NCBI GenBank assembly: GCA_024645045.1
Contig: JAHEGO010000012.1
Location: 1 to 39,878 of the forward strand
Source of the DNA: Sphingobacteriaceae bacterium
GTDB lineage: Bacteria > Bacteroidota > Bacteroidia > Sphingobacteriales > Sphingobacteriaceae
Direction of reading: 5' to 3'
DNA: 39,878 nt
This document shows positions 1-7,754 of the stretch, in pieces. The position numbers and the translations under genes were made by a program. The notes under the pieces were generated by a model. That model saw only the letters and a list, made by a program, of their open reading frames with translations. It had not been told where the DNA came from and searched no databases. How positions within the stretch are numbered: the stretch's first letter is position 1; each line of letters starts with the position of its first letter.

Positions 1-617
1 GTTGTATTTGTTCCAGATTCTTGCCAATTAGCATAAATACCATTTGTTGTTGTTACTGGTGCTGCTAAAAATCGATAAGCTCTTCTAGTAGCTGGAATAT
101 ATCTTTCAACGACAACATCGCCACTAATTGTTCCCGATGAATTGGCAACCCTAGCTGCACCTGTTGCATTTGATTTAATAATTAATTTACCATCTGAATT
201 TAAAGTGGTACCCGTTCCTAAAAGCACAGTACCTGCATTTGCACCTGCTGTAATATTTATAGTATTACCAAGTGTTGCAGTTGTACTTCCAGCTAATGTC
301 AGATTCTTCAAAACATTAGTTGTACCAAGCGTTGTTTGGTCAAAGTAATATGTACCTGTGGTACTTGTACCACCAATAATTAAATTAGAAGTGGCAGAAC
401 CCTTTATCACACCTGTTCCAGTTGCACCTCCATTGAGCGTTGCAGTTGCACCAGCAGCAATAGTTAATGTTCCAGAATTATTGACTTGCTCTGAAGTGGT
501 AAACTGTTCTGATGGAGCAATATAAAGTTCTGTACCAGATGAAATATACAATTGCGCTGAAGCATCAAGCGAACAATAGTTCAAAATAAAAAGTATACAG
601 TATTTAAATATTTTCAT
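1..617 (-). CDS. Secreted cell-surface protein, N-terminal part (gene runs off the window)
   Basis: The start codon is the ATG at 615-617 on the minus strand. The reading frame stays open to base 1, so only about 205 N-terminal residues are present. A Sec signal peptide ends near CSLDASA-Q. The mature part is rich in Thr, Gly, Ser and Asn, with regularly spaced beta-strand-like segments such as SGTLTIAAGATATLNGGA. It then reaches VERYIPATRRAYRFLAAPV, a stretch typical of large Bacteroidota surface proteins that often end in a T9SS sorting domain. The C-terminus is outside the window, so a sorting domain cannot be confirmed. It lies 43 bases downstream of the third DUF1566 gene on the same strand and may belong to that unit. 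Function is unknown; adhesin or surface-layer-like is inference. Confidence 0.7.
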   Translation of the reverse strand, partial: MKIFKYCILFILNYCSLDASAQLYISSGTELYIAPSEQFTTSEQVNNSGTLTIAAGATATLNGGATGTGVIKGSATSNLIIGGTSTTGTYYFDQTTLGTTNVLKNLTLAGSTTATLGNTINITAGANAGTVLLGTGTTLNSDGKLIIKSNATGAARVANSSGTISGDVVVERYIPATRRAYRFLAAPVTTTNGIYANWQESGTNT

Positions 618-660
618 GTTTTATTTATAAATAAATGATATAAAAATGTGTTATTAGGAT

Positions 661-1713
661 TTAGAAATACCTAATTGCCCTAACTCTTGCATTTATATTA
701 AATGCAAGTACCCTATAAATGTTTGTTGTGTTTGTATTATAACTAACAATTGCATCAAAATCATCTTCACAACTAGAACTCCAATAAAAAGTACTTGGGG
801 TAAATCCTCCAATTGCTGCACTATTAAGCATTAAAACATACAACTCTCCACTGCTTGGTAAAACCCAATCAGAATAACCTCCTTGCACTAAATCATAACA
901 AATCCTTGCTGCATTGGATTCAGCTCCATATTTTGCAACAATAGCGTTAGTATTTGTTACACCAGAACCAATTGAAGTTGCTTTAGCGCCAGATACTTCA
1001 GTGCTCCATAAAACCCTTTCAAAATGCCAAATTATACCAGCACTTTGATCAGCAGATGCTGCTATAAATCCATGAATTCCTGTATTATCTAAATATGCTA
1101 CGACTCCACCTCGATATGGTGTACCAATAGTCAGAACTAAAATAGTGGTAAAAGAAATTTCTGGACCATATGCTGTGCCTACACTTGTGGTTGCATATGC
1201 TCTTACATAATACGTTTGTTCTGCTATTAAGCCAGTTATACTACTTGTAAAACTTCCAGTACCAGAACCATCAGAAGTTTTATCATTTGCAATACTAGGA
1301 TTGTGTGATGTACTCCAGCAAACACCTCTACTAGTAACAGTAGCATCTCCTGCTGAAGATATTGTACCACCTGCTGTTGCTGTAGTACCAGTAATTAAGC
1401 TAGCCGCAGCAGTTGCACTAACTGTTGCGCCAACAGCACCAGAATTTGCACCTGAAATATGTTTCCATGAAGCTCCATTGTATATTTGCATCTCTCCAGC
1501 TGCTCCACAATTATTACACCAAATTTGCAATCCTGTTGCAGGATTCAGAATTGCAAGCTTTTCATCGTTACTCATACGAGGAGGTAATAAAACTTTATTG
1601 GTAGCACTTACTTCCAATATAGCAGAAGAATTTGGTGTACTTGTTCCTATTCCTATTTGAGCAAACAAATTACTTTGCAAAAAAATCAATACGATTAAAA
1701 TTATTTTTTTCAT
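661..1713 (-). CDS. Secreted FnIII-like/DUF1566 domain protein, array copy 3
   Basis: A protein of 350 residues. A signal peptide (residues 1-19, ending LFA-Q) is followed by the Bacteroidota head motif with VLLPPRMSNDEKLAI and a CxxC (C66, C69) in IWCNNCG. A fibronectin-III-like segment (about 110-190) carries RGVCWST and TYYVRAYATT. The C-terminal half (about 195-350) resembles DUF1566/Lcl_C, with GGYSDWVLPSSGEL, FYWSSS and the terminal VRAIRYF. DUF1566 has a C-type-lectin-like fold, so ligand binding at the cell surface is a reasonable inference. No T9SS sorting domain is visible, so export past the inner membrane is by Sec and any surface anchoring is unexplained. It is the last of three tandem paralogues, 12 bases after the second. 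Confidence 0.8.
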   Translation of the reverse strand: MKKIILIVLIFLQSNLFAQIGIGTSTPNSSAILEVSATNKVLLPPRMSNDEKLAILNPATGLQIWCNNCGAAGEMQIYNGASWKHISGANSGAVGATVSATAAASLITGTTATAGGTISSAGDATVTSRGVCWSTSHNPSIANDKTSDGSGTGSFTSSITGLIAEQTYYVRAYATTSVGTAYGPEISFTTILVLTIGTPYRGGVVAYLDNTGIHGFIAASADQSAGIIWHFERVLWSTEVSGAKATSIGSGVTNTNAIVAKYGAESNAARICYDLVQGGYSDWVLPSSGELYVLMLNSAAIGGFTPSTFYWSSSCEDDFDAIVSYNTNTTNIYRVLAFNINARVRAIRYF

Positions 1714-1725
1714 TGATATTAATTT

Positions 1726-2799
1726 TTAAAAATTCCTAGCAAATCGACAACGATGTAGGTTGTTTTTTGGTTGGTTAAATTGCACTTCATTATTATATAA
1801 ATTCATTCTAGTGGCTGTAGATATAGTATTTTCAGAAGAAGTCCAATAATAGTCACCATAAAAACCTAACAGAGTCTTACTAATTGCTATTTTTTGCAGT
1901 TCAACATAATTTGGCAAATACCAATCTGTATATCCATTTAAAGTACTTATCCTAGCTAATCTTGCTGCATATTGGCCAGAACTATATGCATTATAAATTA
2001 AAATGGAGTTTGATAAACCAGCACCAAAAGCATTTGAACTTGCTCCAGTTAAAATGGAGTTTGGCGCCCACTCAACTGGCAGTTGATCAGCAATTGCAAC
2101 AACAATCCCGTGTTTTACATTTGCATCATATCCTGGATCTGTAGCTGTTAAAATATAAGCTACTTTTCCTCCTAGACCAATTGCATTTACTGCTAATTTT
2201 TTGGTTAAGAAAAATGTTTCAGCTCCATAAACGGTAACACCTAAATTATTAGTAGCGTAAGACCTTACATAATACTTAGTCGTATCAAGCAAAGAAGTTA
2301 AATTACTTGTAAAAGTTCCAGCCCCAGAACCCTCTGTTGTTTTGGTTGACAATGCGATGGTTGGATTGGTAGATGTACTCCAACAAATTCCTTTTTGTAT
2401 AATACTCTGGCCATTATCCGAAGTTATATTACCACCTGAAGTTGCCGAAAAAAAAGAGATATTAGAGGCAGTAGATGTAGCAGCAATGGTTGGATAAACT
2501 GTACTGACAGTTGCTCCATCAAAAGCAATCCAAGCTGTGCCGTTAAAATATTCCATGGCACCTAAATTTGTTCCGCAATTCGTACACCAAACTTGCAAAC
2601 CTGAAGCAGGGGTTATAATTGCTTGCATTTGTGTATAAGTCATTCGAGGCACTAAAAAACCTTTAGAGGTAGACTGCAATTCTAATGCAGCAGTTGGCGT
2701 AGCGTTAGCATTACCTATTATCGTTTGTGCATTTGAATTAAAAAACACAAACCACAACATTAACATTAATATTATTTTTTTAAAATTCATTTTTTTCAA
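1726..2799 (-). CDS. Secreted FnIII-like/DUF1566 domain protein, array copy 2
   Basis: A protein of 357 residues, paralogous to its two neighbours. It has a signal peptide ending about residue 25 (NSNA-Q), the head motif FLVPRMTYTQMQAI and a CxxC at C72/C75 (WCTNCG). An FnIII-like segment follows with KGICWSTSTNPTIALSTKT and KYYVRSYATNN. The DUF1566-like C-terminal part contains GYTDWYLPNYVELQKI and YYWTSSEN. Its end, RCRFARNF, departs from the VRAIRYF ending of the other two copies, so this domain is the most diverged of the three. It starts one base after the stop of copy 1, which implies cotranscription. The role is unknown; extracellular recognition or adhesion is inferred from the fold family. 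Confidence 0.8.
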   Translation of the reverse strand: MKKMNFKKIILMLMLWFVFFNSNAQTIIGNANATPTAALELQSTSKGFLVPRMTYTQMQAIITPASGLQVWCTNCGTNLGAMEYFNGTAWIAFDGATVSTVYPTIAATSTASNISFFSATSGGNITSDNGQSIIQKGICWSTSTNPTIALSTKTTEGSGAGTFTSNLTSLLDTTKYYVRSYATNNLGVTVYGAETFFLTKKLAVNAIGLGGKVAYILTATDPGYDANVKHGIVVAIADQLPVEWAPNSILTGASSNAFGAGLSNSILIYNAYSSGQYAARLARISTLNGYTDWYLPNYVELQKIAISKTLLGFYGDYYWTSSENTISTATRMNLYNNEVQFNQPKNNLHRCRFARNF

Positions 2800-2800
2800 T

Positions 2801-3889
2801 TTAAAAATACCTGATTGCTCTTACAAATTCTGGAGCAACTTTAGCCGATTGATTTTGCAAACCTGAATTCGTATTAATTTGTCTCCAAGCATAATCACTG
2901 TCAATTTCAGTAGAACTCCAATAATATTCGCTATCTGTTAAGCCACCAGCACTAACAGAAATTACAGACCTCAATGCAATTAGTTTATTTAATTCGTCTT
3001 TACTAGGTAAAAACCAATCGCTATAACCTCCACCTGCATAAGATCTTGCGGCTCCAGCAGCATAAGTGGTACTTAATCCGTATCTAGTAACTAAAATATT
3101 GGTATTACTTAATCCTGTTCCTAAAATTATACCAGTTGCACCAGTTGCTTCATAAGCATTTGACCATTCTTTTCCTGGGCTCAACGCTTGATTTTCTGTT
3201 GCCATAATAAAACCATGTTGTTGACCAACAACATAACCTGGGTCTGTTGCGCTATATATGTAAGCAACTTTACCTCCTTGAAAAGCATTTCCAATTGCAA
3301 CACTTGTAGTTGTAAAAGAAATTTCAGGCCCATAGCTAGTCCCTACAGCATTTGTAGCATAGGCTCTCAGATAATAGGTAGTTATTGGAAGTAAATTAAT
3401 CAAGGAACTTGAAAAGGTTGTTGTGCCCGTTCCATCATTGGTTTTAGTACTTAAAGCGATAGTTGGATTTGTAGCAGTACTCCAACAAATTCCTTTTGCT
3501 GTTATGTTGGAACCTCCATCATTTGAAATACTACCACCAGAAGTTGCCACGTTATAACTAATAGCAGAAACAGAAATAGTTGTACTAACATCTGCTAAAG
3601 CATTTGCAGCAGCGGCACCAGAAATATGCGTCCACTGAATATTATTAAAGACTTGCATTTCACCTGTTGATCCACAATTGGTACACCAAATTTGTGCACC
3701 AATAGGCGGATTACTAATTGATAATTTTTGAGTGTAGGTTAATCTTGGAGGTAAGAAACCTTTCGTAGTTGAATTCAATGTTAATTTAGCACTCTCATTT
3801 GCAAGACCAACACCAATAAGGTTTTGAGCATGCAGTGTTTGTATTAAAAAAATGAAGCAACTAATATAAATCAGCTTTATTTTAAACAT
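2801..3889 (-). CDS. Secreted FnIII-like/DUF1566 domain protein, array copy 1
   Basis: A protein of 362 residues. Signal peptide of about 21 residues (LHA-Q), head motif GFLPPRLTYTQKLSI and CxxC at C69/C72 (IWCTNCG). An FnIII-like block carries KGICWSTATNPTIALSTKT and TYYLRAYATNAVGTSYGP. The C-terminal DUF1566/Lcl_C domain shows GGYSDWFLPSKDELNKL, YYWSSTEID and VRAIRYF. This copy keeps the domain consensus best. It is the first gene of the three-gene array and lies 107 bases downstream of the response regulator gene on the same strand; a candidate promoter sits in that gap. There is no T9SS sorting domain. Control by the adjacent two-component pair is plausible but only inferred from order and strand. 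Confidence 0.82.
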   Translation of the reverse strand: MFKIKLIYISCFIFLIQTLHAQNLIGVGLANESAKLTLNSTTKGFLPPRLTYTQKLSISNPPIGAQIWCTNCGSTGEMQVFNNIQWTHISGAAAANALADVSTTISVSAISYNVATSGGSISNDGGSNITAKGICWSTATNPTIALSTKTNDGTGTTTFSSSLINLLPITTYYLRAYATNAVGTSYGPEISFTTTSVAIGNAFQGGKVAYIYSATDPGYVVGQQHGFIMATENQALSPGKEWSNAYEATGATGIILGTGLSNTNILVTRYGLSTTYAAGAARSYAGGGYSDWFLPSKDELNKLIALRSVISVSAGGLTDSEYYWSSTEIDSDYAWRQINTNSGLQNQSAKVAPEFVRAIRYF

Positions 3890-3940
3890 TTTAATCTATT
3901 AAATTGATAAAAGTTAAGACATAATAAATCATAACGATTA

Positions 3941-3969
3941 CAATTCTAGAAAGAAAAAAATCAAACAAA
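3941..3969 (-). promoter_or_regulatory. Candidate Bacteroidota promoter for the DUF1566 array
   Basis: Read on the minus strand, TTTG (3969-3966) is followed by a 17-base spacer and TAGAATTG (3948-3941). This matches the TTTG/TAnnTTTG pattern with one mismatch in the -7 box. The predicted start lies about 45-50 bases upstream of the first DUF1566 ATG. Confidence 0.38.
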
Positions 3970-3981
3970 GAAAAATGGGTG

Positions 3982-3997
3982 GTACATGAAAGTGTAC
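3982..3997 (-). other. Small inverted repeat at the end of the response regulator gene
   Basis: GTACA and TGTAC flank a six-base loop (TGAAAG). On the minus strand the sequence reads TTAGTACACTTTCATGTACC right after the stop codon, and a T-rich stretch follows. The stem is weak and AT-rich. A related element follows the kinase gene at 4658-4678. It could be a weak terminator or an RNA-processing site. Confidence 0.3.
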
Positions 3998-4614
3998 TAA
4001 TTTTTATGATGATGGTATTTCGCAATTAATTCTCCTTTGCTATTGATCTGTAGTTTTCGATACACACTTTTAATGTATTTTCTAACCGTATCAATAGAAA
4101 CATGGTATTCTATTGCAATCAACTTATAACTTAATCCATTTACGATACCTTTTACGACTTGCTTTTCTCTGTCGTTTAAATCTTCGATTACTGTATTTTG
4201 AGAATTAAAAAAATCAAACACTTTTCTAGCAATTACTGGAGTAATGGGAGAACCTCCATTTTTTAAATCAATGATTGCTTCTTTTATTTTATCAAGTGAG
4301 GATTCTTTGCCTAAATATCCATCTGCACCGGCTTGCAATGAAAGAAAAACACTTTCATTGTCATTATTGACACTTAACATTAGAATTGAAACTTCTGGAA
4401 ACCTATTTTTAATGACAGGAATTAATTCAATTCCTGATTTGATGGGTAAATTGATATCTAATACAATAATATTAGGCTGATAAATTTGATTTGCCTTTTC
4501 AAACTCTTCTGCAGAACCATAAATTACGATGTTATCAAATTCTGGTTGTGCAAGTAAATATTGACTTAATGCCAATTGAATATTGACTTCGTCTTCTATT
4601 AAGATTAAATTCAT
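3997..4614 (-). CDS. NarL/LuxR-family response regulator
   Basis: A protein of 205 residues. The receiver domain (about 1-120) has the acidic pair E7/D8, the phosphoacceptor D53 in IIVLDINLP and a conserved K in LGKESSL. A LuxR-type helix-turn-helix follows (about 140-205) with LNDREKQVVKGIVNGLSYKLIA and TVRKYIKSVYRKLQINSKGEL. This is the standard length and layout of NarL-type DNA-binding regulators. It lies 63 bases downstream of a HisKA_3 sensor kinase on the same strand, so it is very probably that kinase's partner. The following genes on the strand are the DUF1566 array, the nearest candidate targets, although the sequence does not prove regulation. Confidence 0.93.
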   Translation of the reverse strand: MNLILIEDEVNIQLALSQYLLAQPEFDNIVIYGSAEEFEKANQIYQPNIIVLDINLPIKSGIELIPVIKNRFPEVSILMLSVNNDNESVFLSLQAGADGYLGKESSLDKIKEAIIDLKNGGSPITPVIARKVFDFFNSQNTVIEDLNDREKQVVKGIVNGLSYKLIAIEYHVSIDTVRKYIKSVYRKLQINSKGELIAKYHHHKN

Positions 4615-4657
4615 TTCGCAATTTACAGCTTTCGTGCTTGGGAAAAGGATATGTTAG

Positions 4658-4673
4658 CATACATAAGTATGTA
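4658..4673 (-). other. Small inverted repeat between kinase and response regulator genes
   Basis: CATAC-ATAA-GTATG forms a short hairpin directly after the kinase stop codon. On the minus strand the stretch reads TTAGTACATACTTATGTATG, closely resembling the element after the response regulator. Neither has a clear T-run, so termination would be weak at best. Confidence 0.3.
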
Positions 4674-4677
4674 CTAA

Positions 4678-7602
4678 TTAAATGCGCTTGATTAAAAGTA
4701 TATTATAAAAATCGTCAATACGTAAATCGGCATTCATTTTAATCGATCTTGCTTTCATATTTCTTAAGCCCATCCCCTCTTTAACTTGATATACAGTTGA
4801 TCCATCAGATTGAATCATTAATGTCATTGTTTTGTCTTTTACCGATAAACTAATCGAAACTTTTTGCACATTGGCATGTTTCACAATATTGTTCATGGCT
4901 TCTTTAAAAATAAGATAGGTGTTTTGCTTCGTGATTAAATCAATATAATTATAATTTGATGCTATTTGATGTTCAAATGTTACATCTATATTTGTGTCAT
5001 CAAAAATTACATTAACAAAATCTTTCATCCGATCTAGCAAATCTATATACCGTTCTTGTTTTGCATCAATGCTCCAAATCACATCACGCATAGTTGCTAC
5101 TGCTTCTCTACTCAAAAGTGATATCTTTTTTAATTGCGCTGCTTTATTGGTCAAATCACTATTTAAAAGTAATTCGGCCTGCATTCCAACAGCAGTCAAA
5201 ACCCCACCAACTTCATCATGTAAATCAGTAGATATTTGCATTCTTAAAAAATGAACTGTTTTAATTTTATTTATTTTTAGATAGGAATACAAGGCAATGA
5301 GTGATATAATAAGTAATGAAACCAAAACAAAAAACCATTTGGTTTGATAGAAAATCGGAGTAATTTCAAATGATATGGGAGATTTCATCTCTACCCAATT
5401 ACCATTACTTCCTGCTGCTTTTACATGTAAGGTATATTTACCAGCAGCTAGATTTATTAAACGCAAATAATTTCGATTACCAATAAAGACCCAATCTTTA
5501 TCTACTCCATCTAATTTATATGCATAAATATTTTTTTCAGGTTGATTAAAATCTGTTAATCCAAATTCAATTTCAATTACCCTGTTATCACTCGGTATTT
5601 TTTTAACTAATTGAGAAAAATCAGAATAAATTCTATTTTCAACATTACCATTCAAAGTATAAAATGAAGCTATAAATGGCGCTTTTAAATGATGCTTAAT
5701 TTGATTATTTAAATTGAAATCAATAAGGTTATAACCATTAATTCCACCCATAAACAGTTTTTTATCTGCAGTAAGATATGTAGCCCCATTATTAAATTCA
5801 TTATGCGTTAAACCTTGATCTGTATGAAAATTTGTAAACGTATTAATGGAAATATCAAAACACGAAAGCCCAAAATACGTAGCAATAAATAGCTTATTTG
5901 CATGCAATGTTAAACTTACAATTCTATTATCAGCTAAACCATCTTGGTAATTATAGTTTTTATAAATTGCATTTTCTTTAAATTGATAAAAGCCTTCACC
6001 CAATGTTCCTACCCAAAAACAGTTGTTTACACTATCAATAATAAAACTACTAATAGATTGATTTTTAAAGCTGAAAACAGCTTCAATATTCATATTGGCA
6101 TCACATTTGAAAAGTCCTTTATTACTTGCCAACCAATATTGGCTTTTCAATTTTACAATTTGAAAAATTGTTGCATCGTTATAATTTTTACCTTTAAAAT
6201 TTAATTCAAATGGTAAAATTGTTTCATTTTTCTTATTAAAAACATATAAGCCACCGTATGTTCCTAATAGTAATCGATTAGATTCATTATATAATGAAAT
6301 TACAAATCGATTGCTCCTAACATTTGCTGCTGCATTGTAAATTTTAAGTTTTTTGTTTTTTATATCAAATGAACCCAATAAACCACCTTCTGATCCAATC
6401 CATAATTTACCCTTTTCATATGCTAATGCATAGGGAATATAATTACTCACACTATCAACTAATAAAGGTTCTGGCCTGTGCCTGTCATATGGATAAGCTA
6501 ACTTATATAAGCCCATATAGGAAGCAAAATACAGGTTCTTATTTTCATCTTCTGTCATTCCCCTCACACTTGAGTTGAATTGCTTATTTCTAATTAAAGA
6601 ATGACTAAAAAATTGTTGAATCTTAAACTGGTTATAACTGGCTTTAACCAATCCATTATTAGTAGCTATCCAAAAATGATTTCTGGATTGATGAACACTA
6701 TTAATTCTTATGTTTTCTTCATTCATTTTATCAAAAACACCTTGAAATGTTAGGTCTTTTTGTGACGAATGATGCACGAAATCTAGGTTTCGCTTCAACA
6801 ACCACAAATCATTGTTCTTTTCAAAAAATAGATCAATTGCGTCATTATAAAAAGAGGGTAAATTTGGTTGTAGTTTTCTTCTTAAAGTATCAACACTTGC
6901 AAAGGTTTTTTCGGTGAGCACTAATAATCCGTAGGTATTATTAAAATATAATTTATCTAAATTCTGTTTAAACTTTTGATAATAATTGATTGCATTTTTC
7001 TTTAAACTAAAGGCATATAATTCATCAAAACTTGTAGTAAACCAAATGTTTTGATTAGCGTCTTCAACAATACTTAATACAGGTTGAAAATTATTTGATT
7101 GATTAAAAGGGTTTTTAATTGTGATGATTTCATTTTCTTTATTCACTATCCAACATAAACTTTGATTGCTACCTACAGCAATACGATCACGGCTGAGTAA
7201 CTTTAGTACATTTATTTTAATAGCGCTATTATTTATTCCAGGCAATGAAATTTTCTTAACCTGATAGGTTTGTATATTTAAAGTAAACAGCCCTTCATCT
7301 GTAGCTATCCATAATGATTGGCCAATCTCTACAATACTATTGATCGATAAATAAGCTAATTCAGATTGAGCATCAAACAATTTAAAAGGAACAAATGATT
7401 CACCGTCAAAACGACTTAAGCCTGATTGCGTGCCTAACCAAAGAAAACCATCATTTGCTTCAAAGGTGGTGTTGACATTTCTTGAAGTTAATCCTTGGTC
7501 TAGTCCGTATACTTTGATATTGCTTAATTGTTGAGCATTCAATTGAATTGTATACAATATAAAAACCAAAAAAACGCTTAAGAATACATTTATATATTTC
7601 AT
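4678..7602 (-). CDS. Beta-propeller/Y_Y_Y sensor histidine kinase (HisKA_3 type)
   Basis: A protein of 974 residues. A signal peptide (to about residue 23, LNA-Q) leads into a large sensor region of two-component-regulator propeller repeats, recognisable by units such as NDGFLWLGTQSGLSRFDG, NQNIWFTTSFDELYAF and NHFWIATNNGLVKA. A Y_Y_Y domain (roughly 680-750, YAYKLDGVDKDWV) comes next, then one membrane helix (about 757-778). The cytoplasmic part has a HisKA_3 dimerisation box with H795 in STDLHDEVGG, and an HATPase_c domain with the N-box FKEAMNNIVKHANV and GMGLRNMKARS. Unlike hybrid HTCS proteins it lacks a fused receiver and AraC domain; the receiver is the separate gene downstream. The periplasmic ligand cannot be deduced. 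Confidence 0.93.
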   Translation of the reverse strand: MKYINVFLSVFLVFILYTIQLNAQQLSNIKVYGLDQGLTSRNVNTTFEANDGFLWLGTQSGLSRFDGESFVPFKLFDAQSELAYLSINSIVEIGQSLWIATDEGLFTLNIQTYQVKKISLPGINNSAIKINVLKLLSRDRIAVGSNQSLCWIVNKENEIITIKNPFNQSNNFQPVLSIVEDANQNIWFTTSFDELYAFSLKKNAINYYQKFKQNLDKLYFNNTYGLLVLTEKTFASVDTLRRKLQPNLPSFYNDAIDLFFEKNNDLWLLKRNLDFVHHSSQKDLTFQGVFDKMNEENIRINSVHQSRNHFWIATNNGLVKASYNQFKIQQFFSHSLIRNKQFNSSVRGMTEDENKNLYFASYMGLYKLAYPYDRHRPEPLLVDSVSNYIPYALAYEKGKLWIGSEGGLLGSFDIKNKKLKIYNAAANVRSNRFVISLYNESNRLLLGTYGGLYVFNKKNETILPFELNFKGKNYNDATIFQIVKLKSQYWLASNKGLFKCDANMNIEAVFSFKNQSISSFIIDSVNNCFWVGTLGEGFYQFKENAIYKNYNYQDGLADNRIVSLTLHANKLFIATYFGLSCFDISINTFTNFHTDQGLTHNEFNNGATYLTADKKLFMGGINGYNLIDFNLNNQIKHHLKAPFIASFYTLNGNVENRIYSDFSQLVKKIPSDNRVIEIEFGLTDFNQPEKNIYAYKLDGVDKDWVFIGNRNYLRLINLAAGKYTLHVKAAGSNGNWVEMKSPISFEITPIFYQTKWFFVLVSLLIISLIALYSYLKINKIKTVHFLRMQISTDLHDEVGGVLTAVGMQAELLLNSDLTNKAAQLKKISLLSREAVATMRDVIWSIDAKQERYIDLLDRMKDFVNVIFDDTNIDVTFEHQIASNYNYIDLITKQNTYLIFKEAMNNIVKHANVQKVSISLSVKDKTMTLMIQSDGSTVYQVKEGMGLRNMKARSIKMNADLRIDDFYNILLIKRI

Positions 7603-7645
7603 TTATGCTTTATATAAATGGCAAGCTAACAATTACATTTTAATG

Positions 7646-7718
7646 TTAATCCATATTTGAAATATTATTAATCAAAGTCAATAAAATAATAATAAATAAA
7701 TATCCATTTTAATCCATA
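7646..7718. repeat. Spaced direct repeat in the kinase/HTH-gene intergenic region
   Basis: The ten-base sequence TTAATCCATA occurs at 7646-7655 and 7709-7718, 63 bases apart start to start, close to six helical turns. Both copies lie in the 152-base gap between the divergently transcribed kinase (start 7602) and HTH gene (start 7755). They are candidate operator sites for either regulator. The region is very AT-rich, so chance is possible. Confidence 0.3.
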
Positions 7719-7754
7719 CTTAGTTTTTAATACATTAAAATCATAAATTGGAGC

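Noticed and set aside
1301-1660. Open frame on plus strand antisense to the DUF1566 gene
   Set aside because: It is a shadow of the Ala/Thr/Gly-rich coding strand; the minus-strand protein has clear domains and a signal peptide.
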